This document shows positions 54,371-62,372 of a stretch of 64,000 nt of DNA, one piece after another. The notes under the pieces were generated by a model that was not told the origin of the DNA, did no database searches, and worked only from the letters and a program-made list of their open reading frames with translations. The position numbers were made by a program, and so were the translations under genes. Within the stretch, counting starts at the first letter, position 1, and each line of letters begins with the position of its first letter. The stretch is from JAGOCV01 sp049445855 (GTDB lineage Bacteria > Pseudomonadota > Gammaproteobacteria > Burkholderiales > Burkholderiaceae_C): positions 186,001 through 250,000 of the forward strand of contig NZ_JBMSDV010000005.1 in the NCBI RefSeq assembly GCF_049445855.1, in the 5' to 3' direction.

Positions 54371-54610
54371 ATTTGACGCGGGTATGTTCTGGACAACTTG
54401 TGGGCGATCTGTGGAGCAGCAGTGGATGGTCGAAGTCCGTCCCGTATCGTGGATTTTTCGGACTTCCATATGCCTGACAGACATCTCCTGAGGCGGGATT
54501 CTATCCAAAATTGTCATTAGCGGGCCAGAAAGTTAGTAGTCACAAACATTTCGATTGATATTCAGGTGGCCAAAATAAATTTCTCGGTCGTCGCTTTTAG
54601 GCGGCGGCAC

Positions 54611-54649
54611 TCAAAAAAGAAGCCCCAAACCCGACTCCGGGCAGGGGCT
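54611..54649 (-). terminator. Intrinsic terminator of mucD
   Basis: AGCCCC pairs with GGGGCT, and an inner CCCG pairs with CGGG. On the minus strand the hairpin is followed by CTTTTTT. It begins 29 nt after the mucD stop and ends the rpoE-rseA-rseB-mucD unit. Confidence 0.88.
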
Positions 54650-54678
54650 ACTTGACCTTGTTGCCGCGGTCGGGGATT

Positions 54679-56154
54679 TCAGCGCGCCGGACGGATGATC
54701 GCGTACTGGGCCCACTCTCCCCGGCGATACAGGACGTTCACCGGCTTGGACTTGTCGACCTTCGCAATCGCCGACTCGAACTCCTTCACCGTCGAAACCT
54801 CCGTGTTGGCGATGGCCACGATGATGTCTCCCTCACGCAAGCCTGCGCGCGCAGCGCCTTCCGTCGAAGCGTCCACGCGCACACCGCCACGCAGCTTCAA
54901 CTCCTTCTTCTGCGCTTCGGTCAGATCGCTGACCGCAAGGCCCAGCGACTGGCCTGCAGCCGAGGCCTTCGGCTTCTCGGGTTCCGGTGCCTTGCGCGCC
55001 ACAGGTGGCTTCTCTGCCTCGAACTCGCCGATCACCACGTTCAGATCCTTGGCGCTGCCGCGGCGGAACACGGTCAGCGTGCTCTTCGTGCCCGGCTTGG
55101 TGTTGCCGACCATGCGCGGCAGGTCCGCAGACTTCTCGATCGCCTTGCCATCGAACCTGGTGATGATGTCGCCCGGCTCGACACCCGCCTTCTCGCCGGG
55201 TGATCCGGCTTCCACGCTGCTGACCAGCGCGCCCTGCGGCTTGCCCAGGCCGATGGACTCGGCCACGTCCTTGGTGACGGGGCCGATCTGCACGCCGATG
55301 CGCCCCCGTGAGACGCGCCCGGACATGCGCAGCTGTTCGCTGACGCGCGTGGCCTCGTCGATCGGGATCGCAAAGGAAATGCCCATGAAGCCACCCGAAC
55401 GCGAGTAGATCTGGCTGTTGATGCCGATGACTTCACCGCGCATGTTGATCAGCGGGCCGCCGGAGTTGCCGGGATTGATGGCCACGTCCGTCTGGATGAA
55501 CGGTATGTAGTCGCCCGTGTCGCGCTGCTTGGCGCTCACGATGCCGGCGGTGACGGTGTTTTCCAGGCCGAACGGCGAACCGATGGCCATCACCCATTCG
55601 CCCACGCGCAGCTTGTTCACGTCGCCCAGCTTCACAGCCGGCAGGCCGGTCGCCTCGATCTTTACCACGGCCACGTCGGTGCGCTTGTCGGCGCCAATGA
55701 TCTTTGCCTTGAACTCGCGCTTGTCGGTCAGCGTAACGATCACCTCGTCCGCGCCGTCGACCACGTGCGCATTGGTCATGATGAAGCCGTCGGGGGTAAG
55801 GATGAAGCCGGACCCCACGCCACGCGGCTGCGGCTCTTCATCCTGGGGACGGTTCGGGCGGGGCGCCTGGCGCGGCATGCCGGGAATTGGCTGGCCGAAG
55901 AAGCGGCGGAAGAACTCCTGCATCTCCTCGTCCATGTTGCCGGGCAGCGAGCGCTGCGACGCCTTCTCGAGCGTGCGGATGTTGATCACCGAGGGCCCGA
56001 CCTGCTCGACCAGATCGGTGAAATCCGGCAGGTTGCGCACGGACTGCGCCTGCGCCGATTCGATGGGCAGCAGGCTGACCATGGCAGCCGTGCCCAGCAC
56101 GGCCGCCATGGCAAGGGATCGGACTGACAGTCTGTCGGTACGGAAGAACATCAT
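54679..56154 (-). CDS. mucD: Periplasmic serine endoprotease DegP-like (MucD)
   Basis: MucD/DegP degrades or refolds misfolded periplasmic proteins. The 491-residue product has a signal peptide (cleavage near IESAQAQS, about 31-38), a trypsin-like domain with triad H130 (MTNAHVVDGA), D160 (DKRTDVAVVK) and S231 (NPGNSGGPL), and two PDZ domains (about 285-370 and 405-485). An acidic/Pro-rich linker (about 375-400) separates the PDZ domains. GGAAAGG precedes the ATG at 56154. It is last in the rpoE-rseA-rseB-mucD unit, the expected place for an envelope-stress protease. Confidence 0.95.
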   Translation of the reverse strand: MMFFRTDRLSVRSLAMAAVLGTAAMVSLLPIESAQAQSVRNLPDFTDLVEQVGPSVINIRTLEKASQRSLPGNMDEEMQEFFRRFFGQPIPGMPRQAPRPNRPQDEEPQPRGVGSGFILTPDGFIMTNAHVVDGADEVIVTLTDKREFKAKIIGADKRTDVAVVKIEATGLPAVKLGDVNKLRVGEWVMAIGSPFGLENTVTAGIVSAKQRDTGDYIPFIQTDVAINPGNSGGPLINMRGEVIGINSQIYSRSGGFMGISFAIPIDEATRVSEQLRMSGRVSRGRIGVQIGPVTKDVAESIGLGKPQGALVSSVEAGSPGEKAGVEPGDIITRFDGKAIEKSADLPRMVGNTKPGTKSTLTVFRRGSAKDLNVVIGEFEAEKPPVARKAPEPEKPKASAAGQSLGLAVSDLTEAQKKELKLRGGVRVDASTEGAARAGLREGDIIVAIANTEVSTVKEFESAIAKVDKSKPVNVLYRRGEWAQYAIIRPAR

Positions 56155-56220
56155 TGGCCTTTCCAATCAATCAGCAGGGAATCGATTTCTCAAGCCCACA
56201 TGGGGGCACATCCGGAAATT

Positions 56221-57258
56221 TCACTTGCGGCGCTCGAGTGCCTGCGCAAACGCCTTCAGCGTCGGTGGCGGCACTTCGCCCACCACCGTCAACCACCATT
56301 CGGTCTTGTCAGCCTTGTCACCGATCTTGCGGGTCAAGGCGTGTGTCGCGCCCATGGCCACCATGGTTTCCTGCGCGTGACGCTGGCGGTCATAGGGCTC
56401 CACGAACAGGGATACCGAGGCCAGGCCATCGGAAAAGATCCACTGCATGGTGCTGTCGGCTGGCACGGTGGACACCGGACGCTTGTAACAACTCATGGGC
56501 TTGAAACCCGCCACCGGCTGGCGCAGCACCCACCCTTCCGCCAGCGCAGTCGTCTTCACCAGCTCGGACTTCTCGACGCGGTAGCCCGATGTGTTGGACA
56601 TCATCTGGCTGAGCTTTTCCATCTTCACCGGCGCATCGAGTTGCAGTTCCGAGAAGGCGGCCTGCTCCAGGACACGGCTGTCGCCATCCAGCGTCTGCAG
56701 CTTGACGACGAGGCCGCTGCGCTTTTCACTCCATACGCGGTAGCCGAAGCGCAGGTTGTCCTTGGGTGCCATCTGCACCACATCTGCGTCGAAGCCGGCC
56801 ACGCGGTCGCTGCCGATCTGGCGTGCGGAATAGAACTCGCCGATCGACGGGTCGCCCGGCCGGATGACGTTGGGGAAGAGTCCGAGGCTTTCGCGCTTCT
56901 CGGTCCGCGCGATGCGGCTTTCGGGCAGGAACGTCACCACCTCGTCGTTGCGGCGGAATGTGGAGCGCGGCGTACCGGTCAGCGACTCGACGCGCTCCAT
57001 CTGCTGCTCGCCGTCGCAGACGTGCCAGATCCGCGAGCTGGACATGCCCCCCGAGGCCGAAGAGACGACGAATGTCCCGACATAGGCGCGCTTGCGTGAG
57101 GCCTCGTGCATGCGCAGCAACCAGTCGCCCACCGTACGCTCCTGCACGAGAGGCTCGACCGTGGCGGCCTGTGCATGCACAGGCGGCACGACAGCGAACC
57201 ATGCAGCAGCCGCCAGGGTTGCCGCATTGAACGGGGATACAACTTGATGCCAGGTCAT
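56221..57258 (-). CDS. rseB: Sigma-E factor regulatory protein RseB
   Basis: RseB (MucB) is a periplasmic sensor that binds RseA and, in known systems, mislocalised lipopolysaccharide. The 345-residue product has a signal peptide (helix within residues 10-30, ending VHAQA) and then the MucB/RseB domains: WLLRMHEASRKRAYVGTFVV, IWHVCDGEQQMERVESLTGT and the C-terminal MQWIFSDGLASVSLFVEPYD. It follows rseA after 8 nt. Confidence 0.93.
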   Translation of the reverse strand: MTWHQVVSPFNAATLAAAAWFAVVPPVHAQAATVEPLVQERTVGDWLLRMHEASRKRAYVGTFVVSSASGGMSSSRIWHVCDGEQQMERVESLTGTPRSTFRRNDEVVTFLPESRIARTEKRESLGLFPNVIRPGDPSIGEFYSARQIGSDRVAGFDADVVQMAPKDNLRFGYRVWSEKRSGLVVKLQTLDGDSRVLEQAAFSELQLDAPVKMEKLSQMMSNTSGYRVEKSELVKTTALAEGWVLRQPVAGFKPMSCYKRPVSTVPADSTMQWIFSDGLASVSLFVEPYDRQRHAQETMVAMGATHALTRKIGDKADKTEWWLTVVGEVPPPTLKAFAQALERRK

Positions 57259-57266
57259 GGATCGGT

Positions 57267-57887
57267 TCAGCGGCCGGGCGCCTCGAAAGTCGCGTTTCGC
57301 AGGAACCCTGCCGGCATCTGCAGCGCGGAAGCACCACCGGCCTGCTTGTGCGCGGACAGCAGTTCGTCAAGCCGCGGGTCGCGGATCATGACCTGGGGCG
57401 GCTCGCCACTCGCCAGTTGCACGGGCTCCGGGGACACCGAAGCGCGCACCACGCCAACCTGCGGAACAGGCGTGAGCGCGAGCCGGGCGCCGGAGTCTGC
57501 GGGCGCCTGCGTGCCCATCACGCTCCAGCCGACGGCAGCCACGGCCGCGACAGAAGCAAAGCCCGCCACCCATTTCCAGGCCGGGGAATTTGCCGCCTCA
57601 TGCCTGGAAACCTCAACCGGTTCGACAGACTGCAATGCTGCCGGTGCCCGGCGGTCCACTTCGCCCAAACGCACACGCAGGCGCTCGACGAAGGCCATGT
57701 CTGCGCCATGCGCCGCACGTTCGCCGGTACGCAGCACCTCACCCACGACGTGGTAGGTATTCCAGGTTGCACGGGCGCGTGGATCGTCGGTCAGCTGCTC
57801 GACGGCGAGCGCGAACATTTCGCCACGCAACTCGCCATCGGCCAAGGCGGAAATCCGTTCGCAGGGATCAACTATTTTGTCCATCAT
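57267..57887 (-). CDS. rseA: Sigma-E factor negative regulatory protein RseA
   Basis: RseA is the membrane anti-sigma factor that holds sigma E. With the ATG at 57887 it has 206 residues. The cytoplasmic sigma-binding part begins ERISALADGELRGEMFALAV and continues RARATWNTYHVVGEVLRTGE. One membrane helix follows (about 107-125, WVAGFASVAAVAAVGWSV), then a periplasmic tail. A GTG at 57896 and an ATG at 57884 are alternative starts. It lies 16 nt behind rpoE and 8 nt before rseB. Confidence 0.92.
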   Translation of the reverse strand: MMDKIVDPCERISALADGELRGEMFALAVEQLTDDPRARATWNTYHVVGEVLRTGERAAHGADMAFVERLRVRLGEVDRRAPAALQSVEPVEVSRHEAANSPAWKWVAGFASVAAVAAVGWSVMGTQAPADSGARLALTPVPQVGVVRASVSPEPVQLASGEPPQVMIRDPRLDELLSAHKQAGGASALQMPAGFLRNATFEAPGR

Positions 57888-57903
57888 CTTCACCACTTCA
57901 CTT

Positions 57904-58539
57904 CTACCAGCGCTTGCCGGTCTGGTTTTCGAGCAAAGGCTTCACCTTCGCCGAAATCGCCTCGCGGGCCCGGAATATCCGCGAGCGCACCGTGCCGATC
58001 GGGCAATTCATCACTTCGGCAATCTCTTCGTAACTGAGCCCTTCGATCTCGCGCAGGGTCACCGCCTGCCGAAGCTCTTCGGGCAAGGCCTCCATGGCAG
58101 CGTTCACCGTGGCAGCGATTTCCTTGGCCGCGAGGACGGTATCCGGGGTCTCATCCGTCGTTAGTTCGTTACCGGGCCGGTAAGTTTCATCATCGTCATC
58201 GGCCGGACGTAAAGCCCCTTCGGAAATCACCGGATTGCGCTTCATGTCCATGAGCGCTTTCTTGGCCGTATTGACCGCGATCCGGTACAGCCAGGTGTAG
58301 AACTGCGCTTCGCCGCGGAATTGGTGCAGCGCACGATAGGCGCGGATGAAGGTCTCCTGCGCGATGTCTTCCACCAGGTCGGTGTCGCGCACCATGCGGC
58401 CGATCAGCCGCTCGATCCGGCGCTGGTACTTGATGACCAGCAGTTCGAACGCACGGGCATCGCCCGCCACGGCGCGCTCGACCAGCAGCACGTCGCTGTC
58501 GGCAGATGGCGGGGCGGGCGGGGAGCTGGGAGGCGTCAT
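57904..58539 (-). CDS. rpoE: RNA polymerase sigma factor RpoE
   Basis: This extracytoplasmic-function sigma factor directs the envelope stress response. The 211-residue product has region 2 (FELLVIKYQRRIERLIGRMV, DTDLVEDIAQETFIRAYRAL, FRGEAQFYTWLYRIAVNTAK) and region 4 (ALPEELRQAVTLREIEGLSY, EEIAEVMNCPIGTVRSRIFR). The N-terminal 15 residues are Pro/Ser-rich. An acidic insert (DDDDE) lies between the two regions. It overlaps the small membrane-protein gene upstream by 4 bp and is followed by its anti-sigma factor. Confidence 0.97.
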   Translation of the reverse strand: MTPPSSPPAPPSADSDVLLVERAVAGDARAFELLVIKYQRRIERLIGRMVRDTDLVEDIAQETFIRAYRALHQFRGEAQFYTWLYRIAVNTAKKALMDMKRNPVISEGALRPADDDDETYRPGNELTTDETPDTVLAAKEIAATVNAAMEALPEELRQAVTLREIEGLSYEEIAEVMNCPIGTVRSRIFRAREAISAKVKPLLENQTGKRW

Positions 58540-59036
58540 GGAAGGGGGTTGTCGCCGCGAAGCCGTTCGTCTGGCTCCCGCAGTGCATCAATTCTGGCGC
58601 GCGAATATACAGCACGGCGCAAATCATCCCAGTCCGGGGGTGCCAGACGGCGCTCCAGCCAGACCAGTCGGGGTCGACTGCACCAGCCGCTGCGCCCGCC
58701 TGCCAGATCGAGCTGGAGCAGCAAGTTGTGCTGGAAATCCAGGATGACCGATACACGCCCGAGTGCATTCGCTTTGGCAGCAACCGTGAAGCCCAGCAGC
58801 GTCCAATCTTCGCCGTCCCACCTCAATCGCCCGGAAGGCGTACACCACCAGTTCTTCACACCCATCCCGCCGGCAAGCAGGGAAACCACAAGCACGGTGA
58901 TGGTCCGCCAATCCTGCTGGCCGTCCCGCCAGAACGCGGCGACAGCGCATAGCCCCAGCACCCAGAGCGATGCGAGCGCGGCTGCGCAAAAACGGGAACG
59001 CCCCACCGGGTAATTCACCGATGGGGCGCTATGCAT
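58536..59036 (-). CDS. Small membrane protein resembling YgfX/CptA
   Basis: The 166-residue protein has two adjacent membrane helices (AAALASLWVLGLCAVAAFW and TVLVVSLLAGGMGVKNWW), then a soluble beta-rich part with GRLRWDGEDWTLLG, SVILDFQHNLLLQLDL, RLVWLERRLAPPDWDDLRRA. This two-helix-plus-WxxDxR layout resembles YgfX-type proteins, but the match is by eye only. It overlaps rpoE by 4 bp and follows fabF after 15 nt, linking fatty acid synthesis and envelope stress in one transcript. Confidence 0.65.
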   Translation of the reverse strand: MHSAPSVNYPVGRSRFCAAALASLWVLGLCAVAAFWRDGQQDWRTITVLVVSLLAGGMGVKNWWCTPSGRLRWDGEDWTLLGFTVAAKANALGRVSVILDFQHNLLLQLDLAGGRSGWCSRPRLVWLERRLAPPDWDDLRRAVYSRARIDALREPDERLRGDNPLP

Positions 59037-59051
59037 GAGGCGTCAGCCAGT

Positions 59052-60296
59052 TCAGATGCGCTTGAAAACCAGCGTACCGTTGGTGCCGCCGAAACCGAAA
59101 TTGTTCTTCACGGCCACATCGATCTTCAGATCGCGCGCCGTGTTGGCGCAGTAGTCCAGGTCGCATTCTGGATCCTGGTTGAAAATGTTGATGGTCGGCG
59201 GGCTCTTCTGATGATGCACGGCCAGCACCGTGAAAACGGATTCGATGCCGCCCGCGCCGCCCAGCAGATGGCCGGTCATGGACTTGGTGGAATTCACCAC
59301 CACCTTGCGGGCATGGTCACCCAGGGCCAGCTTGATGGCATTGGATTCGTTCAGGTCGCCCAGTTGCGTGGACGTGCCATGTGCATTCACGTAGTCGACC
59401 TGATCGGGATTGACGCCCGCGTTCTTCAGCGCCATCTGCATGGAACGCTTGGGTCCGTCGACGTTCGGCGCGGTCATGTGATACGCGTCGCCGCTGAAGC
59501 CAAAGCCGGACAGTTCGGCATAGATCTTCGCGCCGCGCGCCTTGGCATGCTCGTACTCCTCGAGCACCAGCACACCACCACCCTCGCCCAGCACGAAGCC
59601 GTCACGATCCTTGTCCCAGGGGCGCGATGCCGTCTTGGGATCGTCATTGCGCGTGCTGAGCGCACGCGGGGCCGTGAAGCCGCCGATGCCCAGCGGCGAT
59701 ACGGTGGATTCCGCGCCACCGGCGATCATCACGTCGGCATCGCCGTACTCGATCATGCGGGCCGACAGGCCGATGGCATGCAGCCCCGTCGTGCAGGCCG
59801 TCACCACCGCGATGTTGGGGCCCTTGAAGCCGAACTTGATGGAGACGTGACCCGAGATCATGTTGATGATCGACGCCGGCACGAAGAACGGCGACACGCG
59901 CCGCGGACCACGGTTCACGAGCTCGCCGTGCATTTCCTCGATCAGCGGCAAGCCCCCGATCCCTGCACCGATGTTGCAACCGATGCGCGTGGCCAACTCG
60001 TCATCGAGTGCCTCGCCTGTCGGCAGGCCGCTGTCGGCCACAGCCTGACAGGCAGCAGCAAGACCCAGATGGATGAACCGGTCCATGTGCCGGGCTTCCT
60101 TCTCGGGGATGTAATCCACGATGTTGAAACCCTTGACCTCGCCAGCGAATTTGCAAGCGAAGTTGCTTGCGTCGAAGCTGGTGATGAAGTCGATGCCGGG
60201 CGTACCGGCAAGAAGATTGGCCCAGGAATCAGCAACCGTGTTTCCCACGGGGCTGACACAACCCAGGCCGGTCACGACGACACGTCGGCGGCTCAT
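59052..60296 (-). CDS. fabF: Beta-ketoacyl-ACP synthase II
   Basis: FabF condenses malonyl-ACP with acyl-ACP in chain elongation and adjusts membrane composition with temperature in E. coli. The 414-residue product has the nucleophile C168 in AVVTACTTGLHAIG and the two catalytic histidines in VNAHGTSTQLGD and KSMTGHLLGGAGGIE. NNFGFGGTNG lies near the end. It follows acpP after 19 nt, the usual fabG-acpP-fabF order. Confidence 0.97.
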   Translation of the reverse strand: MSRRRVVVTGLGCVSPVGNTVADSWANLLAGTPGIDFITSFDASNFACKFAGEVKGFNIVDYIPEKEARHMDRFIHLGLAAACQAVADSGLPTGEALDDELATRIGCNIGAGIGGLPLIEEMHGELVNRGPRRVSPFFVPASIINMISGHVSIKFGFKGPNIAVVTACTTGLHAIGLSARMIEYGDADVMIAGGAESTVSPLGIGGFTAPRALSTRNDDPKTASRPWDKDRDGFVLGEGGGVLVLEEYEHAKARGAKIYAELSGFGFSGDAYHMTAPNVDGPKRSMQMALKNAGVNPDQVDYVNAHGTSTQLGDLNESNAIKLALGDHARKVVVNSTKSMTGHLLGGAGGIESVFTVLAVHHQKSPPTINIFNQDPECDLDYCANTARDLKIDVAVKNNFGFGGTNGTLVFKRI

Positions 60297-60315
60297 TCGT
60301 TCGGATCTCCTGGAA

Positions 60316-60555
60316 TCAGGCCTTCTGGTGGCTGTTGGCGTAGTCGATGGCGTTCTGCACTGTGGTGATCTTCTCGGCGTCTTCGTCCGGAATCTCGATG
60401 CCGAACTCGTCTTCCAGGGCCATCACCAGTTCAACCGTGTCCAGCGAGTCAGCGCCCAGATCGGCCACGAAAGCCTTCTCGTTGGTCACTTGAGATTCCT
60501 CGACTCCCAGTTGTTCGGCAATGATTTTCTTGACGCGTGCTTCGATATCGCTCAT
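60316..60555 (-). CDS. acpP: Acyl carrier protein
   Basis: AcpP carries growing acyl chains on phosphopantetheine. The 79-residue acidic protein has the attachment serine S37 in DLGADSLDTVELVMALEDEF. A GAGGGAA ribosome-binding site lies before the ATG. A -10-like TAAAAT lies 32-37 nt upstream, so besides read-through from fabG it probably has its own promoter, as needed for such an abundant protein. Confidence 0.98.
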   Translation of the reverse strand: MSDIEARVKKIIAEQLGVEESQVTNEKAFVADLGADSLDTVELVMALEDEFGIEIPDEDAEKITTVQNAIDYANSHQKA

Positions 60556-60586
60556 GGTTCCCTCAAAGGGTTTAAAAGAATCCGCG

Positions 60587-60617
60587 ATTTTACCCGGCTG
60601 GGGTACATGCCCCAGCC
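60587..60617 (-). promoter_or_regulatory. acpP promoter region with inverted repeat
   Basis: On the minus strand TAAAAT (60592 to 60587) is a good -10 box. A perfect 8-bp inverted repeat, GGCTGGGG/CCCCAGCC with a 6-nt loop (60596-60617), covers the spacer and the -35 position. It could be a protein-binding site or a hairpin ending part of the fabG transcript; it lacks a U-run. Confidence 0.5.
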
Positions 60618-60670
60618 TGGGTGGCCGCGCGGACTGATGCGGCCCGGGCTCTTCGGCCCGCTCCCGGAAA

Positions 60671-61411
60671 TTACATGTACATGCCGCCGTTGACGTGCAG
60701 CTCCTGCCCCGTCACGTAACCGGCCTGCGCCGATGCCAGATACGCCACCGCGTGCGCCACGTCGGCGGGCTTGCCCAGATGACCCAGCGGAATCTGCCCC
60801 AGCAGTGCTTTTTGCTGCTCTTCAGGCAGGCTCGCCGTCATGTCTGTCTCGATGAAACCGGGCGCCACGCAATTGACCGTGATGTTACGGCTGCCGAGTT
60901 CGCGTGCCAATGCGCGCGTCATGCCGGCAACGCCAGCCTTGGCGGCCGCGTAGTTGGCCTGCCCCGGGTTGCCGGAAGCCCCCACCACCGAGGTGATGTT
61001 GATGATGCGACCGTAACGCTGCTTCATCATCGGCCGGATGACCGCACGCGACAGGCGGAAGACTGCCTTGAGGTTGGTGTCCAGCACCGCATCCCAATCG
61101 TCGTCCTTCAGGCGCATGGCAAGCATGTCACGCGTGATGCCGGCATTGTTCACGAGGACATGCAGCGCGCCGTGCTCCTTGACGATGCTGTCGATCAACG
61201 CCTCCGCGGATGTGGCGTCGTTGACGTCCAGGCTCGCGCCCTTGCTGCCGTCAAAGCCCGCCAGCGCGGTGCTGATCCTTGCGGCGCCCTCTCCGGTCGT
61301 GGCGGTGCCGATCACCTTGAAACCGCGCGCCGCCAGCTCGGCAGCAATGGCAGCGCCGATACCGCGCGACGCGCCGGTGACCAGAGCAACCTGTGTGGTG
61401 CTTTCACTCAT
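60671..61411 (-). CDS. fabG: 3-oxoacyl-ACP reductase FabG
   Basis: FabG reduces 3-oxoacyl-ACP with NADPH. The 246-residue short-chain dehydrogenase has the cofactor loop VTGASRGIGAAIAAELAARG (11-30), LVNNAGITRD and the catalytic S141, Y154 and K158 (INITSVVGASGNPGQANYAA). The C-terminus GYVTGQELHVNGGMYM is typical. It overlaps fabD by 4 bp. Confidence 0.97.
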   Translation of the reverse strand: MSESTTQVALVTGASRGIGAAIAAELAARGFKVIGTATTGEGAARISTALAGFDGSKGASLDVNDATSAEALIDSIVKEHGALHVLVNNAGITRDMLAMRLKDDDWDAVLDTNLKAVFRLSRAVIRPMMKQRYGRIINITSVVGASGNPGQANYAAAKAGVAGMTRALARELGSRNITVNCVAPGFIETDMTASLPEEQQKALLGQIPLGHLGKPADVAHAVAYLASAQAGYVTGQELHVNGGMYM

Positions 61412-62358
61412 GCCAACAGGCCTTTCACTTCAGCAAGGGAGGCCGGGTCGAACACCGCCCCACCCACGAGTTCCGTGTCGATGCGCCGCGTCAGACCGGC
61501 GAGAACCTTGCCAGGGCCGCATTCGATGACGTTCGTCACACCGCGCGCCTTGATGGCAGCGACACACTCCACCCAGCGCACGGGGCCGAAGGCCTGACGG
61601 TACAACGCATCGCGGATCCGCTCTGCGTCGACCTCCACGGCCACATCGATGTTGTTCACGACCGGAATCTGCGGCGACGCAAGATCCAGGGCGTCGAGGC
61701 GCTGCAGAAGTTTCTCTGCGGCAGGCTTCATCAGGCTCGAATGGAACGGGGCAGACACCGGCAACGGCAACGCGCGCTTCGCACCTGCCGCCTTGAGCGC
61801 CTCACAGGCCTTTTCCACGGCGGCCTTGCTGCCCGCAATGACAGTCTGTGCCGGGTCGTTGAAATTCACCGCCTCCACCACTTCCGCGCTGCCAGCATCG
61901 AAGGATGCCTGCACCTGCTGGCAACCCTCGATCACGGCCTTGGCATCCATGCCCAGAATCGCCGCCATCGCGCCGGTACCCACGGGCACGGCTTCCTGCA
62001 TGGCCTGGGCACGGGCACGCACGAGCGGAGCAGCCTGGCTCAGCGTCAGCACACCGGCTGCAACCAGCGCCGAATATTCGCCAAGCGAGTGCCCGGCGAC
62101 CACCGACGGTGCCTCGCCCGTCTCGGCCATCCAGACACGATAGGCGGCCACACCCGCAACCAGCATCACCGGCTGGGTATTGGTAGTCAGCGCCAGTATT
62201 TCCTTCGGGCCTTCCTTGATGAGCAGCCCGACGTCCTGGCCAAGGGCGTCGGACGCCTCGCGCAGCACTTCCGTCACCACGGGATGTCCACCCCAGCCGT
62301 CGAGCATGCCGACCGACTGTGAGCCCTGCCCCGGGAATACAAATGCGAATGGCTTCAT
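61408..62358 (-). CDS. fabD: Malonyl CoA-ACP transacylase
   Basis: FabD moves malonyl from CoA to ACP. The 316-residue product begins MKPFAFVFPGQGSQSVGMLD and has the nucleophile S91 in VAGHSLGEYSALVAAGVL and the catalytic histidine in VSAPFHSSLMKPA. It overlaps fabG by 4 bp and follows fabH after 14 nt. Confidence 0.97.
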   Translation of the reverse strand: MKPFAFVFPGQGSQSVGMLDGWGGHPVVTEVLREASDALGQDVGLLIKEGPKEILALTTNTQPVMLVAGVAAYRVWMAETGEAPSVVAGHSLGEYSALVAAGVLTLSQAAPLVRARAQAMQEAVPVGTGAMAAILGMDAKAVIEGCQQVQASFDAGSAEVVEAVNFNDPAQTVIAGSKAAVEKACEALKAAGAKRALPLPVSAPFHSSLMKPAAEKLLQRLDALDLASPQIPVVNNIDVAVEVDAERIRDALYRQAFGPVRWVECVAAIKARGVTNVIECGPGKVLAGLTRRIDTELVGGAVFDPASLAEVKGLLA

Positions 62359-62372
62359 GTCTCTTGTCTTGT

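Larger units (their letters stand above)
54150..54678. other. Gene-free region between mucD and lepA
   Basis: This 529-bp gap has no convincing protein gene on either strand. It is more AT-rich than its surroundings, especially 54490-54600. It contains the mucD terminator (54611-54649), a second minus-strand terminator (54202-54234), an 8-bp inverted repeat (54432-54466) and DnaA-box-like 9-mers (54351-54370). Two -10-like boxes on the minus strand (TAGAAT at 54498-54503 and TACAAT at 54275-54280) lie upstream of the second terminator. A possible lepA promoter is TTGCCT (54196-54201) with TAATTC (54172-54177), 18 bp apart. Confidence 0.7.

Noticed and set aside
54340..54420. Chromosomal replication origin suggested by DnaA-box-like motifs
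   Set aside because: Only one exact box, and no dnaA, dnaN, rpmH, gyrB or par genes nearby. The surrounding lepA and mucD genes are not origin neighbours.
54265..54477. Small frames in the mucD-lepA gap on both strands (for example 54265-54477 plus, 54175-54396 minus)
   Set aside because: No suitable ribosome-binding site, no family-like composition, and they run through the terminator hairpin or the inverted repeat.
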